Below, piece by piece: positions 28,728 to 37,097 of a DNA stretch of 64,000 nucleotides. The stretch's first letter is position 1, and each line of letters opens with the position of its first letter. Source of the stretch: Mycobacteriales bacterium (lineage in GTDB: Bacteria > Actinomycetota > Actinomycetes > Mycobacteriales > SCTD01); contig JBBDWV010000057.1 in the NCBI GenBank assembly GCA_040902655.1, positions 438 through 64,437 on the forward strand, read 5' to 3'. The position numbers were made by a program, and so were the translations under genes. The notes beneath the pieces are model-generated. The model had not been told where the DNA came from, made no database searches, and saw only the letters and a program-made list of their open reading frames with translations.

Positions 28728-31700
28728 TCATCGGCCCGAACTCCCAGGGCTGGCGTGCCACAGCCTGCGCGGCGCGGTCGGCTGGCCGCGCGAGGGCCCG
28801 GTGTCGCTCGTGACGGCCGGCGGGCTGATCATCACCGGCCGGGTGGAGCGGCTGGCCGCCGCACCCTGGACGGCCGCCTCGGTGATCAGCGCCGGTGTCG
28901 CCATCAGCTCCCGGACCGCGTCCAGCCCGCCGGCCTGCCACGCGGCGTACAGCGCGGGCAGCTCCCAGCACCCGACCGCCTGCATCGAGACGCCGCGCGG
29001 GCCGGTGCGCCGGACCAGCCCCTGGATCACGAGCAACCAGGAATGGAAGACGATCGAGGCGTAGCCGACCTGCGCGTCCTCGAAGAAGGTCGCGTCGAGC
29101 GGGCCGGTGGAGTCGTCCAGCGTCACGAAGATCACCCGTCGACCGGAGCGGATCGGCGGCGTCTGCGTCGCGACCTTCACTCCGGCGACGAGAACCTCCT
29201 GCCTCGAGCGGCAGCCGAGCAGGTCACGCGCCCGGATCGTGCCGAGCTCGTGGAGGAAGGGCGCGTAGGCGTCCATCACATGGGAGCTGACGTCCAGGCC
29301 GAGCACGTCGAGCTCGGCCCGCACCCGCTCGGCACCCGTCATCTCCGGCAGTCCGTGGGAGACAACCTGTCCGGGGGTGTCGCCGAGATCCAACGCGAGC
29401 TGCACGTCGACCGGCTCCGGCGCTGCCGGCGCCTGTGACTGCCGGACCCGCCGCTCGCGGACGTCGGCAAGCTCGACCACGGACGAGGAGGGTGTACGAG
29501 AAGGACGCCGTGGGTCGGCCTCGCGCCCCGCAGCAGCGTTTGAGCGGCTCCAGCGGTCGAGCTCGGCCACCTGGAGCAGCAGGTCGCGGCGGGTGATCTG
29601 GCCGCGCCGGCGGACCGGGACGGTCGAGCCGAGGCCGTAGACGGAGTCGAACGCTCCGGCCACGACCAGTCGCTCGGCGACCGGGCGGGAGACCTGGGCG
29701 CGGTGCCAGAAGTCCGACAGGCTCGCGTAGGGCCGGCCGGCCACGACCCGCACCACCTCCGCATCCGAGATGCCCTTGACGTCGGCCAGCCCGATCCGGA
29801 TGCCGTAGCCGCGCCCGTCCGGCACCCGCGGGTCGGACGGCGCGCTGCGCGGCCCGCTGACGCCGCCCAGCACACCCGGCCCCTCGACCGCTGCCTCGCC
29901 AGTCCCGCGCAGATCGCAGTGATCCACGGGGACTTTCAGGTGGATCGAGGGTCCCGATCCACCTCGAAGCTCGCGTGGATCATCCAGGGCAACGGGCGGC
30001 GGGGCGGCCGCCGGGGCAACGAGCGGCGGGGCGGCCGCCGGGGCGCCGGCCTGATCGAGCACCGCCGGCGGCGGCTCGTCCAGCAGGCCGACCCGCTCCA
30101 CGCGGTACTCCGCGTCGGAGGTGTTGACGTCGAGCCCGAGGATCGCGATGCCGAACTGCCGGGCGTCGTCGAGGATCAGCCGCTTGGGGTACATGCCAGG
30201 GTCGTGAGTGAGCACGCCGGCCAGGAACGCGGCCGGGTGGTGCGCCTTGAGCCAGGCCGACTGGTAGGTCGGCAGCGCGAACGCCGCGGCGTGCGCCTTG
30301 CAGAAGCCGAACGATCCGAAGGCCCTCAGCACCTCCCACACCCGCTCGACGACACCGAGCCCGTAGCCGGCGGCCAGCGCGGTCGGGAGAAACCAGGCGT
30401 GCACCTCGACCTGGCCCTCCGGGGTACCGAGCGCGCGGCGGACCTCGTCGGCCTCGGCCAGCGGGCAGCCGGTCATCGTGCTGACGATCTGCAGGACCTG
30501 TTCGTGGAAGACGACGACACCGCAGGTCTGGGCGAGCGCCGGCTCGAGGTCAGGGTGCAGGTAGTCCGGCGGCTTCCACCCCTGTCGCGCCTCGAGGAAC
30601 GGCCGGACCATGTCGCTCTTGACCGGCCCCGGCCGGAACAGCGAGATGTCGACGATGAGGTCCTCGAAGGTCTCCGGCGCGAACTTGCCGACCAGCTCAC
30701 GCTGCCCCGGCGACTCGATCTGGAAGCAGCCGAGAGTCCGGGTCGACTGGATGAGCTCGAAGGTCCGCGGGTCGTCGCGCGGCACGGTGTCGAGGTCGAC
30801 CGGAGCGCCGTCCACCCGGGCCACCTCGCCGACCGCGTGCTGCATCGCCGACTGCATCCGGATGCCGAGCACGTCGAGCTTGAGCAGCCCCAACTCCTCG
30901 ACGTCGTCCTTGTCGAACTGGCTCATCGGCAGGCCCAGCCAGCTGGACTCGACAGGGGTACGGTCCAGCAGCGTGCGGTCGGACAGCAGCACCCCGCAGG
31001 GATGCAGCGCGACGTGGCGCGGCAACCCGTCGAGCCGCTCCACCAGACGCAGCAGCAGGTCGAGGCGGCCTGGCCCTCCACCAGGTGATGAGCCGCCCCC
31101 CGCCAGGCCGCTGGCCCGCAGCTCGGGCAGGTCGCGCATCGCCGCCCGCACCTGGTTGGCCCTGATGTGCGGGAACGCCTTGGCCAGCGCGTCGACCTCG
31201 CCGGAGGGCAGCCCGAGCGCGGCGCCGACGTCGCGGATGCCGTGCCGGGCGCGGTAGGTGTCCATCATCGAGACGCAGGTGCAGCGCTCCCCGCCGTACC
31301 GGGCGAGGATCTGGTCGTAGACCTCCATCCGCCGGGCGGACTCGACGTCGATGTCGATGTCGGGCAGCGCCGAGCGCAGCGGCGACAGGAAGCGCTCCAT
31401 CAGCAGGCCGTACCGGATCGGGTCGACGTCGCTGATGCCGAGCAGGTAGGTGACCAGCGAACCGGCGCCGCTCCCCCGCGCCGCCACCCGGACCCCCATG
31501 CTCTTGATCAGGTCGACGACCTCGGCGACGGTGAGGAAGTACGAGGGGTAGCCGAGCCCCTGGATGACCCCGAGCTCGTCCTCGAGCCGGGCCAGGGTGC
31601 CGGAGTCGCGGGCCAGCCCGCGCCGGCCGAAGCCGGCCTCGCACCGTGCGCGCAGCATCGCGCCGGGTTTCCCGTCGCCGGTCTCGAGCTCGGGGAAGTG

Positions 31701-32675
31701 CACCTGGCCGATGCCGAGGTCGCGGCGCGGGTCGACCGCGCACCGGTCGGCCTCGGACCGGGTGCGGGCCAGCAGGGCGCGGCCGTCGTCACCGAGGCCC
31801 GCCGCCCGCGCGACCTGCTCGGCCACGAACGCCATCTCCTTGCCGGACAGCAGCGCAGCCTCGGCGTTGCGGCGGTCGACGTGGCGCAGGTCGAGCGCGA
31901 CCAGCCGGCGGGAAGCGTCGAGTACGTCGGCGGTGGGGGCGTCGCTGCGGTCGGCATAGCGGACGACGTTGGTGAGCACCGCGCTGGCGCGCTGCTCGGT
32001 CGCGAAGCCGAGCAGCCGGGCGGCCCGGCCGACGTCGCCCGGCCCGCGGTGGCAGACCACCTCGACGACGACGCCGTCGCGGCCGAGCACCTCACGCCAG
32101 CGGGCCAGGTGCCCGCGGGCGACGTCGTCGCGCCGGGCGGCCACCGCACGGCCCAGCTCGGAGGCCGGCCCGAGCAGGACGGCCAGTGAGCCGGCCTGGG
32201 CGGCCCCGCCGGCGTGCGCGGCGACCAGGTCGAGCGTGCTGACCGGCGCGCCGCGCTCGCCGGCCAGATGGGTGGCCGAGATCAGCCGGCACAGCGCCGC
32301 CCAGCCGCGGCCGTCGCGGGCGAGCAGCACCACCCGCGGCAGCGCCGCCCCGGGCTGCTCCAGGAAGGCACCGCCACGGGCCGGTGCGGCCCGTCCCGGT
32401 CGCGGCGTCCCGGACCGTGGCGGACCGGACCGCGGCGTCCCGGGAGCCGGCGCCACCGGAGCCATGGCCAGGTCCACCCCGAACACCGGCCGGATGCCCG
32501 CCGCTGCGCACGCCTTGGCGAACTTCACCGCGCCGTACGCCCCGTCGCGGTCGGTCAGGGCGAGGGTGTCCATGCCGTGCTCGGCGGCCCGGTCGACGAG
32601 CACCCGCGGGTGCGAGGCGCCGTGCCGCAGCGAGTAGCCGGAGGCGACGTGCAGATGGACGAACGGGTCGGGCAC
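28728..32675 (-). CDS. dnaE2: Error-prone DNA polymerase III alpha, DnaE2/ImuC
   Basis: A 1315-aa family C polymerase used in SOS mutagenesis. The PHP domain starts HLHVASGYSLRHGASHPRVL with LALTDRDGAYGAVKFAKAC. The polymerase active site includes PDIDIDVESARRMEVYDQIL and FCKAHAAAFALPTYQSAWLK; the C-terminal OB-like region ends with LWHASPGSSGR. Relative to the family it has a Gly-rich insertion near residue 520. It also has an unusual insertion of about 90 residues before GYGIRIGLADVKGISDAEVV, partly encoded by a palindromic DNA element and two 9-residue repeats. GTG 32675 begins 2 nt after the HEPN gene. The operon has an upstream LexA box. imuA and imuB are not adjacent. Confidence 0.94.
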   Translation of the reverse strand: MPDPFVHLHVASGYSLRHGASHPRVLVDRAAEHGMDTLALTDRDGAYGAVKFAKACAAAGIRPVFGVDLAMAPVAPAPGTPRSGPPRSGTPRPGRAAPARGGAFLEQPGAALPRVVLLARDGRGWAALCRLISATHLAGERGAPVSTLDLVAAHAGGAAQAGSLAVLLGPASELGRAVAARRDDVARGHLARWREVLGRDGVVVEVVCHRGPGDVGRAARLLGFATEQRASAVLTNVVRYADRSDAPTADVLDASRRLVALDLRHVDRRNAEAALLSGKEMAFVAEQVARAAGLGDDGRALLARTRSEADRCAVDPRRDLGIGQVHFPELETGDGKPGAMLRARCEAGFGRRGLARDSGTLARLEDELGVIQGLGYPSYFLTVAEVVDLIKSMGVRVAARGSGAGSLVTYLLGISDVDPIRYGLLMERFLSPLRSALPDIDIDVESARRMEVYDQILARYGGERCTCVSMMDTYRARHGIRDVGAALGLPSGEVDALAKAFPHIRANQVRAAMRDLPELRASGLAGGGSSPGGGPGRLDLLLRLVERLDGLPRHVALHPCGVLLSDRTLLDRTPVESSWLGLPMSQFDKDDVEELGLLKLDVLGIRMQSAMQHAVGEVARVDGAPVDLDTVPRDDPRTFELIQSTRTLGCFQIESPGQRELVGKFAPETFEDLIVDISLFRPGPVKSDMVRPFLEARQGWKPPDYLHPDLEPALAQTCGVVVFHEQVLQIVSTMTGCPLAEADEVRRALGTPEGQVEVHAWFLPTALAAGYGLGVVERVWEVLRAFGSFGFCKAHAAAFALPTYQSAWLKAHHPAAFLAGVLTHDPGMYPKRLILDDARQFGIAILGLDVNTSDAEYRVERVGLLDEPPPAVLDQAGAPAAAPPLVAPAAAPPPVALDDPRELRGGSGPSIHLKVPVDHCDLRGTGEAAVEGPGVLGGVSGPRSAPSDPRVPDGRGYGIRIGLADVKGISDAEVVRVVAGRPYASLSDFWHRAQVSRPVAERLVVAGAFDSVYGLGSTVPVRRRGQITRRDLLLQVAELDRWSRSNAAAGREADPRRPSRTPSSSVVELADVRERRVRQSQAPAAPEPVDVQLALDLGDTPGQVVSHGLPEMTGAERVRAELDVLGLDVSSHVMDAYAPFLHELGTIRARDLLGCRSRQEVLVAGVKVATQTPPIRSGRRVIFVTLDDSTGPLDATFFEDAQVGYASIVFHSWLLVIQGLVRRTGPRGVSMQAVGCWELPALYAAWQAGGLDAVRELMATPALITEAAVQGAAASRSTRPVMISPPAVTSDTGPSRGQPTAPRRLWHASPGSSGR
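29920..29982. repeat. 63-bp nested palindrome inserted in dnaE2
   Basis: Outer 9-nt arms TGATCCACG (29920) and CGTGGATCA (ending 29982) enclose an inner hairpin with 10-nt arms AGGTGGATCG (29938-29947) and CGATCCACCT (29955-29964) around a 7-nt loop. The element is 63 bp, exactly 21 codons, so the reading frame is kept. It looks like a mobile palindromic repeat. Confidence 0.7.
29987..30040. repeat. 27-bp tandem repeat in dnaE2
   Basis: Two copies of a 27-bp GC-rich unit differing by a few bases (the AAC triplets lie at 29991 and 30018). They encode two 9-residue units, APAAAPPLV and APAAAPPPV, next to the palindromic insertion. Confidence 0.75.
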
Positions 32676-32677
32676 GG

Positions 32678-33088
32678 TCAGCCGGACCGGAGCAGCAGCT
32701 GGCCGGACAACCCGAGGGACGCCTCGACCACGCCGAGGAAGAACTCGGCATCGCGCACCAGGTCGTCCGCCTCCCGACCGGTGGCCGCCGAGGGCAGCCC
32801 GGCTTCGGCGGCCGCCCGCTTGGCTGCGCCCGCGGCGAAGAAGGCAGCCCACTCGGCCAGCTCGGGGGCGACGTCGGCGAGCAGCACCCAGGCGCTGGTC
32901 GGCCGGGCGCGCCGGCCGGCTGCCGGGCGGGCACGGCAGGCCAGCACCGCGGCGGCGGCGCGCAGCGCGGCCAGGTGCGCGGCGGCATAGCGCTCGCCGG
33001 GGGTGGCGGCGGTGCAGGCCTCGAGCAGGCCTCGGCGGGACAGCGCGAGCAGGGTGCCGGCGGGCAGACCCGCAGCAGGAGCAGTCAT
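32678..33088 (-). CDS. SAV_6107-type HEPN domain protein
   Basis: A 136-aa helical protein resembling the SAV_6107 HEPN-domain family. Helices carry GERYAAAHLAALRAAAAVLA, SAWVLLADVAPELAEWAAFF and ADDLVRDAEFFLGVVEASL. The RxxxxH nuclease motif of toxin HEPN proteins is not evident, so an RNase role is doubtful. ATG 33088 has GAGGA upstream. It lies between the DUF6504 gene (12 nt) and dnaE2 (2 nt) in a LexA-controlled operon. This linkage suggests a part in translesion synthesis. Confidence 0.82.
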   Translation of the reverse strand: MTAPAAGLPAGTLLALSRRGLLEACTAATPGERYAAAHLAALRAAAAVLACRARPAAGRRARPTSAWVLLADVAPELAEWAAFFAAGAAKRAAAEAGLPSAATGREADDLVRDAEFFLGVVEASLGLSGQLLLRSG

Positions 33089-33100
33089 CGAAGCGTCCTC

Positions 33101-33415
33101 TCAGTCCAGGACCCGGGCGAGCGACCAGCTGCCCGTGGACCAGTCGAAGCACAGGTCGTAGACACCGGTGCCGGCTGCGCGACCCGCGCCGGCCTCGACC
33201 CGGAACCAGTCCTGCTCGCCGTCCTCGATCGAGACGGACGCCGGGATGTGCCCGTCGGACAGCCCCCGGACGGCGGCGCTGCGCCACCAGCCGCCGGACT
33301 CGGTCCAGCGGGCCAGCACCTCGCGCACGACGTAGAGCCGGCCGCGCCACAGGAACTGCACCGGCTCCTCGTCCCGGCGCGAGACCTCGACGACGTCGGC
33401 GTGCAGGCGGGACAC
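33101..33415 (-). CDS. DUF6504 small protein
   Basis: A 104-aa protein starting VSRLHADVVEVSRRDEEPVQ followed by FLWRGRLYVVREVLARW and ending CFDWSTGSWSLARVLD. This pattern of a WRGR beta hairpin and a Trp-rich middle is typical of the actinobacterial DUF6504 family found beside error-prone polymerase genes. GTG 33415 has GGGAGGAGGA just upstream. It is the first gene after the LexA box. The function is unknown; a small accessory subunit of a mutasome is a reasonable guess. Confidence 0.85.
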   Translation of the reverse strand: MSRLHADVVEVSRRDEEPVQFLWRGRLYVVREVLARWTESGGWWRSAAVRGLSDGHIPASVSIEDGEQDWFRVEAGAGRAAGTGVYDLCFDWSTGSWSLARVLD

Positions 33416-33621
33416 GGCTCCTCCTCCCAGGACGTGCGGGCAGCGGGCGCTGTCCGCGGGCGCCGGGGGAAGTCGGCACCGGGCGAGCCGGCCCGGACCA
33501 AGCGCTTCCCCACGCTCGGCCCGGGCCGACGGTCCCGCCCGACGGTGCGGAGGGTCGAGTCTCTGCGCCGCCGAGCGGGAGTCCGCCCGCGGCGGGTCCG
33601 CAGACCCGCCGTCATGATCGC

Positions 33622-33637
33622 TCGAACGGACGTTCGA
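33622..33637. promoter_or_regulatory. LexA SOS box
   Basis: TCGAACGGACGTTCGA matches the actinobacterial/Bacillus-type LexA consensus CGAAC-N4-GTTCG with both half-sites perfect. It lies about 207 nt before the DUF6504 start, so the transcript would have a leader near 200 nt. It controls DUF6504-HEPN-dnaE2. Confidence 0.9.
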
Positions 33638-33711
33638 ACAACATGGACAGTAGACACCGCCTCCGACAGGACCGTCAACTCGACCCGGGGTCGAGGAACC
33701 GGCCCGCACCC

Positions 33712-34542
33712 TCAGGCGAGGTCGTCCGGGTGGCTGTGCGGCTGCTGGACCGCACCGACCGCTGCCTCGCGCCCCGGCAGCGGGACGCGGTAGAGGCAGA
33801 CGTCGCAGTTCATCCGCAGATCGCCGGTGAGTACCTCGTCGTAGCGGCCGACCAGCAGCGACGTCAGCCCGTCGCTGACCCCGAGTGGGGCGGACACCAC
33901 GACCTCGATCCCCTCCACCGACTGCGCCGACCGCTCGACCAGCCGCGGCAGGTAACCCGGTCCGAGGAAGTAACGGGCCACCGAGGCACGGGAGAAACCC
34001 TGCGTCCGAAGGCGTTCGAGCGCCTCCGGCACGGTCGGGCGGGCGGTCGAGGCGAAGGCGATGTCCACCGACGGCCAGCTGCGCCCCTCGAAGAGCAGCC
34101 GGGCGGTCGCGGCGACCTGCGCGTTGGCATCGGGGTCCAGCGCCCCGCCGGCCACGAGCAGCACCGGGTCGGTGTCCCGCGCGCCGGCCTCGGCCAGCCG
34201 GCGGACCAGCACGTCGACGAGGACGGGATGCGGGCCCAGCGGCCGGCCGTAGCGCAGCCGCACCGCGGGATGCGCCAGCCGCCCTGCCTGCACCGAAGCC
34301 GCCACGTCGGTCTTGCTGTGCGAGGCGGGGGTGAGCAGCAGCGGCACGACCGCGATGTCGCGCACCCCCTCCGCGACCAGGTCCGACAGCGCCGTCCGGA
34401 TCGAGGGCGAGGCGTTGTCGATGTAGGCGGCGGCGGTCCGCAGCCCCGGTCGCAGGACGGCCGCGCGGACGAGCAGCTCCTCGACGACCGCCTGGGACGC
34501 CGGATCCCGCGAGCCGTGGGCGACGCCGAGCAGCACGGTCAT
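33712..34542 (-). CDS. Sirohydrochlorin chelatase (CbiX/SirB type)
   Basis: A 276-aa two-domain chelatase that inserts Fe(II) (or Co(II)) into sirohydrochlorin. MTVLLGVAHGSRDPASQAVV contains the first catalytic His; YIDNASPSIRTALSDL and VVPLLLTPASHSKTDV the second. The second half domain begins VLLVAGGALDPDANAQV and has lost the HGS motif. A Cys-containing tail (MNCDVCLYRVPLPG) could bind a cofactor or metal. ATG 34542 overlaps the upstream gene stop. Iron insertion for the siroheme of the nearby sulfite reductase is the likely job. Confidence 0.9.
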   Translation of the reverse strand: MTVLLGVAHGSRDPASQAVVEELLVRAAVLRPGLRTAAAYIDNASPSIRTALSDLVAEGVRDIAVVPLLLTPASHSKTDVAASVQAGRLAHPAVRLRYGRPLGPHPVLVDVLVRRLAEAGARDTDPVLLVAGGALDPDANAQVAATARLLFEGRSWPSVDIAFASTARPTVPEALERLRTQGFSRASVARYFLGPGYLPRLVERSAQSVEGIEVVVSAPLGVSDGLTSLLVGRYDEVLTGDLRMNCDVCLYRVPLPGREAAVGAVQQPHSHPDDLA

Positions 34543-35396
34543 GCGGCCCCCCCGGCGGCCCCGGGCCCCCCGGCGGCCCCGGGTCCGCCGGCACCCGGCA
34601 CGGCCCCGGCACCCGGCACCCCGACACCGGGCACGACCTCGACCGCGACGCCCGCTTCGGCGCAGGCGGCGACCTCGTCCAGACCACCGGCCGGTCCGTG
34701 CCCGTCCCCGACCCTGAGCCGCACGACCCGCCTGCCGTCCTGCGCGCGCGAGACGAGCAGGGCACCCAGATCGCGCTGCGCGTCCGGCGGCCCGCCGACC
34801 TCGACGACCTCGACCTCCTCGGGCAGCGGGACGTGTGGCGCCCGCCGGTCCCGGACCACGACGTCGGCGCCGGCCAGCAGCCGCCGCGCCCGCACGGTGA
34901 GCAGGTCGGGGTCGCCCGGGCCGGCGCCGACGAACGCGACAGAGCCGGCGCCCGGACGGGACCGGCGCAGCGGCAACGAGCCGGTGTCCAGCGCCAAGGC
35001 GAGCGCGTCCCGGAGCGCGGCCGCCCGGCGCGGGTCGCCGCCGGCGCTCACGGACACGACCACGTCGTCCACGCGCGCGACGGCCGGCACCCAGGCCGGC
35101 GAGGTGGCGGCGTCGTCCGCGCGTACGCACCACACCCGACGCTGTTCGCAGGCGGCGGCGACCAGGTCGTCGACGCGGCCGGTGCAGGCCAGCACCAGCC
35201 AGGCCCCGTCGACGTCGGCGGGCTCGAAGGCGCGACGGCGGACCGGAACGTCGGGAAAACCCTCCGCCAGCTCGGGCGCGACGACCCGCACGTCCGCCCC
35301 GGCCAGGGCACGCACCCGACGCGCAGCCACCGCTCCCCCGCCGACGACGAGCACCCGCCGGCCGGCCAGGTCGAGGTGCAGGGGGAAGCGGCTCAC
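34539..35396 (-). CDS. Precorrin-2 dehydrogenase with truncated SUMT domain
   Basis: A 285-aa CysG-like protein. Residues 1-150 are the NAD-dependent precorrin-2 dehydrogenase (FPLHLDLAGRRVLVVGGGAV then the DPRRAAALRDALALAL region). A methyltransferase (SUMT) domain starts at SVAFVGAGPGDPDLLTVRAR but is cut short. After RLRVGDGHGPAGG and VEVVPGVGVPG it dissolves into Gly/Ala/Pro repeats and stops, missing more than half of SUMT. Uroporphyrinogen-III methylation must be done by another enzyme. GTG 35396 starts 19 nt after the permease gene, and the end overlaps the chelatase. Confidence 0.88.
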   Translation of the reverse strand: MSRFPLHLDLAGRRVLVVGGGAVAARRVRALAGADVRVVAPELAEGFPDVPVRRRAFEPADVDGAWLVLACTGRVDDLVAAACEQRRVWCVRADDAATSPAWVPAVARVDDVVVSVSAGGDPRRAAALRDALALALDTGSLPLRRSRPGAGSVAFVGAGPGDPDLLTVRARRLLAGADVVVRDRRAPHVPLPEEVEVVEVGGPPDAQRDLGALLVSRAQDGRRVVRLRVGDGHGPAGGLDEVAACAEAGVAVEVVPGVGVPGAGAVPGAGGPGAAGGPGAAGGAA

Positions 35397-35415
35397 GGGG
35401 GCAGCGTCCTCGCCG

Positions 35416-36261
35416 TCACGCCCCGAGGCCGCGCTGCTCCCGCAGGCGCCGCTGGAGCCGGGCGAAGCCGAGGCGGTCCACGACCACGCCCAACAGCATG
35501 ATGACCAGCACCGCGGCGAGCAGGTGGTCCACCCGCCCCTCGTCGCGCGAGGTCGCGACGAAGAAGCCGAGCCCGGCACCCGACGCGCCGATGATGAGCT
35601 CGCCGGCCACCAGCGACCGGAAGGCGAAGGCCCAGCCGTGCTCGAGACCGCTGACGATGCCGGGCAGCGCGGCCGGCACCACCACGCGCAGCAGCAGGAT
35701 CCGGCCGTCGGCGCCCAGCGTCCGGGCTGCCCGGAGCAGGATCGGCGGGATGCTGTGCACGGCGTCCCGCGTGCCGATCGCGATGGACGGCAGCGCCCCG
35801 AGGATGGTCACCGCCAGGACCGCGTCGGAGGACGCGCCGAGGAAGATCACTGCCACCGGGATCCACACCGCCGACGGCAACGACTGCAGCCCGATGAGGT
35901 ACGGCGACACCGCGCGGTCGGCGAGCCGTCGCCGCGCGAGACCCAGCCCCAGGGCGACCCCCACGAGCGCACTCACGCCGAAGCCGACCGCCATCGTGCT
36001 CGCCGTCCGGCCGATGATCGACGCGAAGCCGCCGTCCAGCAGCAGCCGCCAGGTCTCGACGAGCACGGTCCACGGCGAGGGCAGCACACTGTCCGGCCGA
36101 GAGGCCGCAGCCAGGCTCCACAGCCCGGCCACCAGGGCGGCGAACCCGACCGGTGGCAGGACCCGGGCGGTCAGGCCCGATCCGCCGGCCGGCGCGCTGA
36201 GGTCGACCGGCTCGTCGTGGCTGAGGACGGCGCCCGGTCCCGGCCGCGAGGGTGCGACCAT
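35416..36261 (-). CDS. ABC transporter permease, NitT/TauT/SsuC type
   Basis: A 281-aa inner-membrane permease with six predicted helices and the permease EAA loop around RAARTLGADGRILLLRVVVP. VLPSPWTVLVETWRLLLDGG resembles SsuC/TauC proteins for sulfonates, taurine or nitrate. Context within the cysteine regulon favours a sulfur source. I prefer ATG 36261 (GAAGGGG seven nt upstream) to a TTG at 36267. No periplasmic binding-protein gene is nearby. Confidence 0.87.
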   Translation of the reverse strand: MVAPSRPGPGAVLSHDEPVDLSAPAGGSGLTARVLPPVGFAALVAGLWSLAAASRPDSVLPSPWTVLVETWRLLLDGGFASIIGRTASTMAVGFGVSALVGVALGLGLARRRLADRAVSPYLIGLQSLPSAVWIPVAVIFLGASSDAVLAVTILGALPSIAIGTRDAVHSIPPILLRAARTLGADGRILLLRVVVPAALPGIVSGLEHGWAFAFRSLVAGELIIGASGAGLGFFVATSRDEGRVDHLLAAVLVIMLLGVVVDRLGFARLQRRLREQRGLGA

Positions 36262-36263
36262 GC

Positions 36264-37097
36264 TCAAGCCCCTTCGGCGGCGCGTCGGGTCGGCACCTCG
36301 TCGCGCAGGTCGCTCATCAGCTCACGGGCGATGTCGATCAGCCCCGGATCCTCCATGTGACGCGGTCGTGGGAGGTCGACCTCGACGATCCGCCGGATCC
36401 GGCCGGGGTGGGCGGACATGGACACCACCCGGTCCCCGAGCAGCACCGCCTCGCGCACGTTGTGCGTGATGAACACGATGGTCGTGCCGGTCGCGGTCCA
36501 GAGCTGCTGCAGCTCGCCGTGCAGCAGGTCGCGGGTCTGCGCGTCCAGCGCCGAGAACGGCTCGTCCATGAGCAGCACCTCGGGCTCGAGCGCGAAGCCG
36601 CGGGCGATCGCGACGCGCTGCCGCATGCCGCCCGACAGCTCGTGCACGAGGCTGTCCGCGAACTGCTCCAGGTGCACGCGGTGCAGCCACAGCTCGGCGC
36701 GCTCCCGCCGCTCGGCCTTGCCCACCCCGGCCAGCTGCAGGCCGAACTCGACGTTGCCGCGCGCGGTCATCCAGGGGAACAGCGCGTGCTCCTGGAAGAT
36801 CACCATCCGGCGGCTGCTCGGACCGGTGACCTCCGCGCCGTGCGCGTAGACGTGCCCGGCGTCGGGCAGCTGGTGCCCGGCGAGCAGGTCCAGCAGCGTC
36901 GACTTGCCGCAGCCGGAAGGCCCGACGACGCTGACCAGCTCGCCGTCGGCGACGTCGAGGCTGAAGCGGTCGAGCGCCAGCGTCGAGCCGCGCCTGCCCG
37001 CGTACGACCGTGAGACGTCATCGACGTGCAGCGCCGCTCCCGAAGGGTGCATGTGGACGACCTTCCCGCGCCGGCCGGCGCGCTGCCGCACGGCCAT
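36264..37097 (-). CDS. ABC transporter ATPase, SsuB/TauB type
   Basis: A 277-aa ATPase with Walker A VVGPSGCGKSTLLDLLAG, the Q-loop FQEHALFPWMTARGNVEFGL, signature HELSGGMRQRVAIARGFAL, Walker B VLLMDEPFSALDA and switch VFITHNVREA. It energises the adjoining permease. The ATG at 37097 overlaps the cysN stop (TGATG); an ATG at 37052 with GGAAGG upstream would remove 15 residues and is equally plausible. The pair resembles sulfonate/taurine importers; transport of an organosulfur compound or sulfate is inferred from context. Confidence 0.88.
   Translation of the reverse strand: MAVRQRAGRRGKVVHMHPSGAALHVDDVSRSYAGRRGSTLALDRFSLDVADGELVSVVGPSGCGKSTLLDLLAGHQLPDAGHVYAHGAEVTGPSSRRMVIFQEHALFPWMTARGNVEFGLQLAGVGKAERRERAELWLHRVHLEQFADSLVHELSGGMRQRVAIARGFALEPEVLLMDEPFSALDAQTRDLLHGELQQLWTATGTTIVFITHNVREAVLLGDRVVSMSAHPGRIRRIVEVDLPRPRHMEDPGLIDIARELMSDLRDEVPTRRAAEGA

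Noticed and set aside
32676-33479. upstream extension of dnaE2
   Set aside because: The extension runs through the HEPN and DUF6504 genes in another frame; the PHP domain starts right after GTG 32675.
33085-33678. 197-codon minus-strand frame beginning at the LexA box
   Set aside because: It overlaps DUF6504 in another frame and is composed of Arg/Ser/Thr low-complexity sequence; not an ImuA homologue.
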